Shown here piece by piece: positions 1 through 4,425 of a stretch of DNA of 7,302 bases. The position numbers were made by a program, and so were the translations under genes. Below the pieces are notes generated by a model. That model was not told the origin of the DNA. It did no database searches and saw only the letters and a program-made list of their open reading frames with translations. The DNA is from an uncultured Collinsella sp. (GTDB lineage Bacteria; Actinomycetota; Coriobacteriia; Coriobacteriales; Coriobacteriaceae). The first letter of the stretch is position 1. Each line of letters opens with the position of its first letter. The stretch spans positions 1 through 7,302 of the forward strand of contig CABUZF010000049.1 of assembly GCA_902495985.1 (NCBI GenBank), written 5' to 3'.

Positions 1-46
1 GCTTTTTGATCTGGAGAGCCGGGTGGGCTGATAAATAGATGTGAGT
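1..46. other. Left-edge sequence, possible 3' tail of an upstream plus-strand gene
   Basis: Two plus-strand frames stay open from the left edge and then stop, one at the TGA ending at base 31 and one at the TAG ending at base 38. Either could be the last 9 to 11 codons of a gene lying to the left. No start codon with a ribosome binding site is visible here on either strand. The strong hairpin that follows immediately fits a gene end at this point. The product cannot be identified from so few residues, so this is only a weak suggestion. Confidence 0.2.
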
Positions 47-91
47 AGGGGCTCTCCCGTGCATGGACGGGGGAGCCCCTTGTTGCGTTCT
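47..91. terminator. Intrinsic terminator hairpin between an upstream gene and manA
   Basis: A 14-bp stem pairs 47-60 with 67-80 around the 6-base loop GCATGG. On the plus strand the single imperfect position is a G:T wobble and the stem is followed by a loosely T-rich stretch (81-91). On the minus strand the same position is an A:C mismatch and the T-run is poorer. It therefore best terminates a plus-strand gene from the left. It also lies 27 bp past the manA stop, so it may serve both directions. Confidence 0.7.
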
Positions 92-106
92 GGTTGTTGG
101 TGCGAC

Positions 107-1039
107 CTACAGGTGCGAGACGATCAGTTCCATCTTGCCTTCGAGGTCAATGGAGCTGACGGTGCTCGGGGCCAGCAGGTGGCTTCCCTTGTGGACGGGG
201 TCGCCGCAGACGGTGCCTTCGCCGTCGATGACCGACAGGCACATGAAGGGCCAGCGCTGGTCGAGGATCTTGCTGCCGTCGACACGCACGCGATCGACGG
301 TGTAGCAGGGGTTGGACTCGAGCTCGGTCACGCCGTCGACCTCGGGTGCGTTCACCGTGCCGTCGGTCGGAGCCTGAACGTCAAAATCGATGCAATCAAG
401 GCTCTGCTCAATGTGCAGCGGGCGCAGCTTTCCGTCGGTGCCGGGGCGGTCGTAGTCGTACAGGCGATATGTCACGTCGCTCGACTGCTGCGTCTCCAGA
501 ATCAGCGTGCCGGTCTTGATGGCGTGAACGGTGCCGGAGTCGATCTGGAAAAAGTCTCCCTTGTGAATCGGCAGCACGTTGAGCATCTCGTCCCAACGGC
601 CCCCCTCGATCATCTGCGCGGCCTCGGCGCGGTCGTGCGCGCGCTGGCCGACGATGATCGTGGCACCGGGCTCGCAGTCCAGTACATACCAGCACTCGGT
701 TTTGCCCAGGCTGCCGTTCTCGTGCTTGGCGGCGTACTCGTCGTTGGGATGAATCTGGATCGAAAGGTCGTCCTTGGCGTCCAGAATCTTGATGAGCAGC
801 GGGAACTCCTTGCCCTCGCAGTTGCCAAAGAGCTCGCGGTGCTCGGCCCACAGCCACGAAAGCGTGTGGCCGGCGTACGGGCCCTCCGCAATCTGGCAGT
901 CGCCGTTGGGATGGGCCGAGATGGCCCAGCACTCACCGATGGGACCCTCGGGAATGTCGTAGCCAAACACGGTCTCCAACTGGCGGCCGCCCCAGATCTT
1001 CTCGTGGAAGATCGGCGTGAGTTTAATCAAATCGGACAT
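107..1039 (-). CDS. manA: Class I mannose-6-phosphate isomerase
   Basis: This enzyme interconverts mannose-6-phosphate and fructose-6-phosphate in the cytoplasm, linking mannose use to glycolysis and supplying mannose-6-phosphate for glycan synthesis. The 310-residue product has the length of the short Bacillus-type enzymes. An N-terminal KIWGG motif is at residues 14-18. The zinc-site residues of the family are visible: Q95 and H97 in SIQIHPND, E115 in GKTECWY and H172 in SGTVHAI. The family's active-site arginine is R192 in YRLYDYDR. Two ATGs lie 6 bp apart. I chose the downstream one (1037-1039) because a GGGAG sits 7 bases before it, whereas it is only 1 base from the upstream ATG at 1043-1045. 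The GntR regulator lies 74 bp upstream on the same strand with no T-tailed hairpin between them, so co-transcription is likely. Identity is secure; the exact start is less so. Confidence 0.95.
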   Translation of the reverse strand: MSDLIKLTPIFHEKIWGGRQLETVFGYDIPEGPIGECWAISAHPNGDCQIAEGPYAGHTLSWLWAEHRELFGNCEGKEFPLLIKILDAKDDLSIQIHPNDEYAAKHENGSLGKTECWYVLDCEPGATIIVGQRAHDRAEAAQMIEGGRWDEMLNVLPIHKGDFFQIDSGTVHAIKTGTLILETQQSSDVTYRLYDYDRPGTDGKLRPLHIEQSLDCIDFDVQAPTDGTVNAPEVDGVTELESNPCYTVDRVRVDGSKILDQRWPFMCLSVIDGEGTVCGDPVHKGSHLLAPSTVSSIDLEGKMELIVSHL

Positions 1040-1113
1040 GTGCATACTCCCATAAGGTTGTGCGGGTGCCGCGTAAGACGGCTCAAAACGAGCGCCCGCG
1101 TGACTACAAAAAC

Positions 1114-1833
1114 CTACGCCAACGTTACATTGTGCAACTCAAAGCGGTCGCCAACGTTGCGCGAGGTCGAATACTCAAAGGCGGCACCGCTGTCCAAAAA
1201 GCCAATCTGGGTGAGCTCGAGCAGGGGAGAGCCAGGTTTGGTGTCCAGACGCTCGGCTTCTTCTTCGGTTGCCGCTACGGCGCGAATGGTACGGTGGAAG
1301 CTCGAAATCTTCAGGCCACATTGCTCGCGGATGAAGCGGTAGAGCGATCCGTACAGGTCCTTCTTTTTAAGGCCTGGAATCAGCTCGAGGGGCATGTAGG
1401 TGTACTCGATAACGATGGGCTTCTCGTCGGCCTGACGCACGCGCACGACGTGATAGGCAAAGTCATCCTCGGCAATTCCCAGCTGGGCTGCGATGTCCGC
1501 TGGTGGATTAACAATCGAGAAATCGTAGACCACCGAGGTCACCTTTTCCCCGCGATGCTCATACGAAAAACCCTGGGTACGGTCGTTTTTGCCCTGGAAA
1601 AACGCCTGGCCGGGAAGCCCCGCCGTGTCCTTAACGTAGGTACCCGATCCACGCCGGCTGGTAATAAGACCTTCCTCGGTGATTTGTTCAATAGCTCGTT
1701 TGACGGTAATTTTGGAAACGCTATAGAGCTTGCAGAACTCAACGACGGTAGGAAGCTTGTCGCCCGGTTTAAGAGCGCCATCCTCGATAGTGCGACGAAT
1801 ATCCGCAGCTATCGCCTCGTATTTGGGAATCAT
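1114..1833 (-). CDS. GntR family transcriptional regulator with UTRA effector domain (HutC subfamily)
   Basis: The 239-residue protein is a DNA-binding regulator. Residues about 5-68 form the GntR winged helix, with the typical run LPTVVEFCKLYSVSKITVKR and the wing motif GSGTYV. Residues about 90-232 match the UTRA effector fold, including the conserved VVRVRQADEKPIVIE and the C-terminal EYSTSRNVGDRFE stretch. UTRA regulators of this type usually sense small metabolites, often phosphosugars, and repress nearby genes. The start is set by AAAGGAGG ending 4 bases before the ATG. It lies just upstream of manA on the same strand and is divergent from the sugar kinase gene across an AT-rich 282-bp gap carrying operator-like repeats. 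I infer that it controls itself with manA, and possibly the kinase, in response to a hexose or hexose phosphate. The actual effector cannot be read from the sequence. Confidence 0.93.
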   Translation of the reverse strand: MIPKYEAIAADIRRTIEDGALKPGDKLPTVVEFCKLYSVSKITVKRAIEQITEEGLITSRRGSGTYVKDTAGLPGQAFFQGKNDRTQGFSYEHRGEKVTSVVYDFSIVNPPADIAAQLGIAEDDFAYHVVRVRQADEKPIVIEYTYMPLELIPGLKKKDLYGSLYRFIREQCGLKISSFHRTIRAVAATEEEAERLDTKPGSPLLELTQIGFLDSGAAFEYSTSRNVGDRFELHNVTLA

Positions 1834-1858
1834 GGAACCTCCTTTCCAACTTGGTTGA

Positions 1859-1908
1859 GTATAAAAGAAAGTATAGTTAACACCTAAGCATCCCTATTGT
1901 ATATTTAA
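1859..1908. repeat. Repeated GTATA-type motifs, candidate GntR binding sites
   Basis: GTATAGTTAA at 1871-1880 and GTATATTTAA at 1899-1908 differ at one base and lie 28 bp apart. A weaker third copy, GTATAAAAGA, begins at 1859. All lie 26-75 bp upstream of the GntR start, where autoregulatory operators are expected. TTGTATAT at 1897-1904 also resembles one half of the TTGTATATACAA operator described for the UTRA regulator TreR of Bacillus subtilis. The region is AT-rich, so chance similarity is possible. Confidence 0.3.
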
Positions 1909-1951
1909 AAAGTTCGAGAAAGATATAATTAAAAGTCGCTTTGCATATAAA

Positions 1952-1965
1952 TTAGAGCGCTCTAA
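1952..1965. promoter_or_regulatory. Perfect 14-bp palindrome TTAGAGCGCTCTAA, candidate operator
   Basis: TTAGAGC is followed directly by its exact reverse complement GCTCTAA. The GC-rich core stands out in the surrounding AT-rich DNA. It lies 118 bp upstream of the GntR start and 150 bp upstream of the kinase start, and 22 bp downstream of a TATAAT at 1924-1929, where a bound repressor could block plus-strand transcription. A central CG inside GAGCGCTC is typical of LacI-family operators, so a LacI-type protein encoded elsewhere is as plausible as the neighbouring GntR protein. Binding is inferred. Confidence 0.5.
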
Positions 1966-2020
1966 ATAGATAAACATCTGAGTAATGTCGCGTTAAGCGG
2001 TCATTCGCGTTTTCCCAGAT

Positions 2021-2062
2021 AAAACCTGCCAAAACAAACCTGTCCCTTTTTGGTAGGTTTTT
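2021..2062. repeat. Hairpin with AACCTGTCCC in its loop, upstream of the sugar kinase gene
   Basis: A 14-bp stem pairs 2021-2034 with 2048-2061 (AAAACCTGCCAAAA with TTTTGGTAGGTTTT, one G:T wobble). The 13-base loop carries AACCTGTCCC at 2037-2046. The exact reverse complement, GGGACAGGTT, recurs in the loop of another hairpin just after the kinase stop codon. On the plus strand the stem ends in a T-run (2058-2062), so it could also stop read-through toward the kinase gene. I interpret it as a member of an intergenic repeat family; a plain terminator or attenuator is the alternative. Confidence 0.5.
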
Positions 2063-2115
2063 GCCTTGGGAGCGGTACCATACAGGCAATGTTTAAACGA
2101 GAAAGGTGGGCTCCC

Positions 2116-3069
2116 ATGGAACCTAAGCAGTACTACATCGGCATTGACGTCGGCGGCACTTCGGTCAAGGAGGGCCTGTTCGACGAAGACGGTAACCTGC
2201 TTGCCAAGGCCAGCGTGCCTACGCCTCCTATCGTTGACGCTGCGGGCTTTGCCGCGGTGACCGAGGCTATCGACCAGGTGGTCGCCAAGGCTCAGATTCC
2301 GCGTGCCTTTGTGGCGGGCATTGGCCTGGCCGTTCCGTGCCCCATTCCGGCGTCGGGCGATGCCAAGGTCAAGGCCAACATTGCCATTAACCTGCCCAAG
2401 CTGAGGATCGCCATTCAGGAGCACTGTCCCGACGCGGTCGTTAAGTACGAGAACGATGCCAACGCCGCTGCCATGGGCGAGGCCTGGCTCGGTTCTGCCA
2501 GGGGCGTGCAGAATGTGGTGATGGTCACCATCGGTACCGGCGTGGGCGGCGGCGTTATCGTTAACGGCGACGTGGTATCGGGCGTTGTGGGCGCCGGCGG
2601 CGAGATTGGCCACATGTGCCTGAACCCGGCCGAGGAGCGCACCTGCGGCTGCGGCGGCCATGGCCACCTGGAGCAGTATTCCAGCGCCACCGGCGTGGTG
2701 AGCAACTACCTTGCCGAGTGCAAGAAGGCGGGCGTCGACCCCATCGAGCTCACCGGCCCCTCCGATTCCAAGGACGTGTTCCAGGCCTGCCGCGAGGGCG
2801 ACAAGCTCGCGCTTGCCGCGGCCGATACCATGGCCGACTATCTCGGCCGTGCCCTGGCGCTCATTGCCAACGTGGTCGACCCCGAGATGTTCCTGATCGG
2901 TGGCGGCGCGTCCGCTTCGGCCGATGTCTACCTCGACAAGGTTCGCGAGCACTTTAAGCAATACGCGCTTTCCGCCTCGCGCGAGACGCCCATTAAGGTC
3001 GCTTCGCTCGGAAACGACGCCGGCATCATCGGTGCCGCCTACGTAGCCCTGCGCGCCGCCGGTAAATAG
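2116..3069 (+). CDS. ROK family sugar kinase, probably glucokinase
   Basis: The 317-residue cytoplasmic kinase transfers the ATP phosphate to a hexose, most likely glucose to glucose-6-phosphate. The N-terminal phosphate-binding motif is DVGGTSVKEG (11-20), the catalytic aspartate is D114 in ENDANAAA, and a second phosphate loop is IGTGVGGG (139-146). The ROK signature follows, with EIGH (163-166) and CGCGGHGHLE (177-186). The usual zinc site uses the EIGH histidine plus three cysteines; here the third cysteine position is H184, while H166, C177 and C179 are kept. Glucokinase is favoured by length and by the ENDANAAA and EQYSSATG motifs, but ROK members also act on N-acetylmannosamine, allose or fructose, so the substrate is not proven. 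The start is set by AAAGGTGGG ending 5 bases before the ATG. In-frame ATGs further upstream (2050, 2089) lack such a site. It is flanked by related hairpins and is probably transcribed alone. Confidence 0.9.
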   Translation: MEPKQYYIGIDVGGTSVKEGLFDEDGNLLAKASVPTPPIVDAAGFAAVTEAIDQVVAKAQIPRAFVAGIGLAVPCPIPASGDAKVKANIAINLPKLRIAIQEHCPDAVVKYENDANAAAMGEAWLGSARGVQNVVMVTIGTGVGGGVIVNGDVVSGVVGAGGEIGHMCLNPAEERTCGCGGHGHLEQYSSATGVVSNYLAECKKAGVDPIELTGPSDSKDVFQACREGDKLALAAADTMADYLGRALALIANVVDPEMFLIGGGASASADVYLDKVREHFKQYALSASRETPIKVASLGNDAGIIGAAYVALRAAGK

Positions 3070-3070
3070 C

Positions 3071-3120
3071 TGGTGCAAGGGGGACAGGTTACTTTGCACC
3101 AATATGGTGCAAAAGGGACA
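3071..3120. repeat. Alternative hairpins with GGGACAGGTT, just after the sugar kinase gene
   Basis: TGGTGCAA occurs at 3071-3078 and again at 3105-3112, and its reverse complement TTGCACCA lies between them at 3094-3101. The middle segment can pair with either neighbour: an 8-bp stem whose loop holds GGGACAGGTT (3081-3090), or a 9-bp stem (3093-3101 with 3105-3113) with a 3-base loop. GGGACAGGTT is the exact reverse complement of the loop motif at 2037-2046, and AAAAGGGACA at 3111-3120 matches that element again. The T-run expected of an intrinsic terminator is missing, so a repeat element or mRNA 3'-end stabiliser is more likely. Confidence 0.55.
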
Positions 3121-3147
3121 ACCTTGGCCCCGTGCCTGCCCCAAAAT

Positions 3148-3182
3148 ATGCCGTAGACCTTCCGTCTGCGAAGGCTCGGCAT
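3148..3182. repeat. Imperfect hairpin upstream of ppaC
   Basis: ATGCCG (3148-3153) pairs with CGGCAT (3177-3182) and CCTTC (3158-3162) pairs with GAAGG (3170-3174), giving an 11-bp stem with an internal loop and a 7-base terminal loop. No T-run follows on the plus strand. It may help end or protect the kinase transcript. TACCAT at 3191-3196, 44 bases before the ppaC ATG, is a possible -10, like the TACCAT upstream of the kinase gene, but I see no convincing -35. Confidence 0.35.
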
Positions 3183-3234
3183 CGGCGTGCTACCATAGCT
3201 ACGTCCAAGTACACATATCAAGTGGAGGATATCC

Positions 3235-4158
3235 ATGGCAAACGTTCTTGTCTTTGGTCACCAGAACCCCGATAACGACGCCATCATGAGCGCCGTCGTC
3301 CTGTCCCAGTTGCTCAACCAGGTTGAGTATGCCGGCAACACCTACGAGGCCTGCGCCCTTGGTCAGCTTCCGGCAGAGTCCGCCAAGCTGCTCGCCGACG
3401 CTGGCATCGCCGAGCCTCGCGTGATCGAGTCCGTCGAGGCCGGTCAGCTCGTCGTCCTCACCGACCACAACGAGTCTGCCCAGTCCGTCGCCGGCCTTAA
3501 GGACGCCACGGTCTTTGGCGTTGTCGATCATCACCGCATCGGCGACTTTGAGACCGCCGGCCCGCTGCACTACATCTGCCTGCCCTGGGGCTCCAGCTGC
3601 ACCATCGTCACCAAGCTCGCCGGCGTGCTCGGCGTTGAGCTTTCCGACGTCCAGGCCAAGCTGCTGCTCTCGGCCATGATGACCGACACGCTCATGCTCA
3701 AGAGCCCCACCACCACCGATGTCGACCGCGCCGTTGCCGCCAAGCTCGGCGAGCAGGTGGGCGTCGACCCGGTCAAGTTTGGCATGGAGGTCTTCCTCAC
3801 TCGTCCGTCCGGCTCCTTCACCGCAGCCGAGATGGTCGGCAACGACATCAAGATGTTCGAGCCTGCTGGCAAGAAGCTGCTCATCGGCCAGTACGAGACT
3901 GTCGACAAGACCCGCGCACTCGGCATGATCGACGAGATTCGCGAGGCCATGCGCGCCTACGCCGCCGAGAAGGGTGCCGACGGCATCGTCCTGTGCATCA
4001 CTGACATCATGGAGGAGGGCTCGCAGGTCCTGCTCGAGGGCGAGACCGAGGCTGCTCAGAAGGGCCTGGGCATTGCCGACGAGCACGACGGCGTCTGGAT
4101 GCCGGGTGTCCTCTCCCGTAAGAAGCAGGTCGCTGCCCCCATCATGGCCGCCTGCTAG
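3235..4158 (+). CDS. ppaC: Manganese-dependent inorganic pyrophosphatase (family II, DHH)
   Basis: The enzyme hydrolyses pyrophosphate to two phosphates in the cytoplasm and so pulls biosynthetic reactions forward. The 307-residue length is normal for family II. The N-terminal DHH domain carries the metal ligands at nearly the positions known for the Bacillus subtilis enzyme: H9, D13 and D15 in GHQNPDND, D77 in LTDHNE, D98-H99-H100 in the DHH motif, and D151 in MMTDTL. The C-terminal DHHA2 domain has the substrate-binding K206 in NDIKMF and the SRKKQ motif at 294-298. There is no inserted CBS or DRTGG regulatory domain, so it should not be adenine-nucleotide regulated. GGAGG lies 6 bases before the ATG. 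A textbook terminator 20 bp after the stop and an upstream gap of 165 bp point to a single-gene transcript. Confidence 0.97.
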   Translation: MANVLVFGHQNPDNDAIMSAVVLSQLLNQVEYAGNTYEACALGQLPAESAKLLADAGIAEPRVIESVEAGQLVVLTDHNESAQSVAGLKDATVFGVVDHHRIGDFETAGPLHYICLPWGSSCTIVTKLAGVLGVELSDVQAKLLLSAMMTDTLMLKSPTTTDVDRAVAAKLGEQVGVDPVKFGMEVFLTRPSGSFTAAEMVGNDIKMFEPAGKKLLIGQYETVDKTRALGMIDEIREAMRAYAAEKGADGIVLCITDIMEEGSQVLLEGETEAAQKGLGIADEHDGVWMPGVLSRKKQVAAPIMAAC

Positions 4159-4177
4159 GTTTAGTTGGCCAAACGCT

Positions 4178-4217
4178 ACGACCGGATCGCGGACGCCCCG
4201 CGCTCCGGTCGTTTTTT
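4178..4217 (+). terminator. Intrinsic terminator of ppaC
   Basis: ACGACCGGA (4178-4186) pairs perfectly with TCCGGTCGT (4204-4212), and an inner GCGG/CCGC stem (4189-4192 with 4198-4201) extends the hairpin. Six Ts (4212-4217) follow directly. It begins 20 bp after the ppaC stop codon and is correctly oriented for it. Confidence 0.9.
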
Positions 4218-4260
4218 GTGCACGGTGCCGCGTCGTCTCTTGGACAGGCGTGCCCGTGCC

Positions 4261-4281
4261 GTTGAACAAATAATGTTCAAC
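4261..4281. promoter_or_regulatory. Inverted repeat GTTGAAC-7-GTTCAAC, candidate operator upstream of nhaA
   Basis: GTTGAAC (4261-4267) and its exact reverse complement GTTCAAC (4275-4281) flank the AT-only spacer AAATAAT. It lies 145 bp upstream of the nhaA ATG and past the ppaC terminator. Two 7-bp arms about one and a half helical turns apart would suit a dimeric regulator, and the AT-rich spacer could hold part of a promoter. There is no T-run, so a terminator is unlikely. The binding protein is unknown. Confidence 0.4.
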
Positions 4282-4356
4282 CTGTGGTTCCGCTTTTCGG
4301 CCACGCCTGCGTGCTTGTCGTGCAGGGTAGGCTAGATGCAAGCGTAATACGTTAGA

Positions 4357-4392
4357 GCGCGGCGCCGCCACTTGGGCGGGCCGTGCTTTTTT
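4357..4392 (+). terminator. Terminator-like hairpin in the nhaA leader
   Basis: A GC-rich left arm (4357-4369) pairs with the right arm (4375-4386), with one bulge and a tight loop, and is followed by six Ts (4387-4392). It is a complete intrinsic terminator by structure, yet it ends only 33 bases before the nhaA start codon and ppaC already has its own terminator 140 bp upstream. It could be a second barrier to read-through or, if a promoter lies upstream of it, a transcription attenuator for nhaA. A small hairpin (ACGGGA at 4396-4401 with TCCCGT at 4406-4411) follows and ends one base before the ribosome binding site AAAGGAG (4413-4419). Confidence 0.7.
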
Positions 4393-4425
4393 AAGACGGG
4401 AGCTTTCCCGTGAAAGGAGCCGCCC

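Larger units (their letters stand above)
1834..2115. promoter_or_regulatory. Divergent control region between the GntR gene and the sugar kinase gene
   Basis: This 282-bp gap is strikingly AT-rich from about 1860 to 1950 compared with the coding DNA around it. It must hold promoters for both directions. On the plus strand a perfect TATAAT is at 1924-1929, but no good -35 lies at the usual distance. Closer to the kinase, TACCAT at 2076-2081 sits 40 bases before the ATG and could be a -10. On the minus strand, TATACT (complement of 1870-1875) and TACAAT (complement of 1896-1901) are -10 candidates, again with weak -35s. The region also contains a perfect palindrome (1952-1965), repeated GTATA motifs and a hairpin (2021-2061), listed separately. 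No coding sequence is evident in it. Confidence 0.6.

Noticed and set aside
41..1342. 433-codon plus-strand open frame across manA and part of the GntR gene
   Set aside because: It lies antisense to two clearly identified genes, has low-complexity Val/Gly/Ala-rich content and no ribosome binding site. It is a shadow of GC-rich codon use.
2050..2115. N-terminal extension of the sugar kinase by 22 residues (ATG at 2050 or 2089)
   Set aside because: The extension translates part of the hairpin repeat, and neither ATG has a Shine-Dalgarno. The ATG at 2116 has one and starts at the expected distance from the DVGGT motif.
2021..3120. Kinase gene as cargo of a transposon bounded by the GGGACAGGTT inverted repeats
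   Set aside because: The ends are short, sit inside hairpins with different stems, show no target-site duplication that I can find, and no transposase is present. A paired REP-like insertion is a simpler reading.
1993..3144. 383-codon minus-strand open frame antisense to the sugar kinase gene
   Set aside because: It is antisense to a convincing ROK gene, and its N-terminal and C-terminal parts are just the flanking hairpin repeats translated.
4352..4360. Second operator half-site TTAGAGCGC matching the palindrome at 1952-1965
   Set aside because: Only one arm plus two bases match, and it runs into the GC-rich terminator stem, so coincidence is more likely.
4218..4425. A known lithium or sodium riboswitch in the nhaA leader
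   Set aside because: I cannot match the leader to a consensus I know well. Only the terminator-like hairpin is supported, so no riboswitch is annotated.
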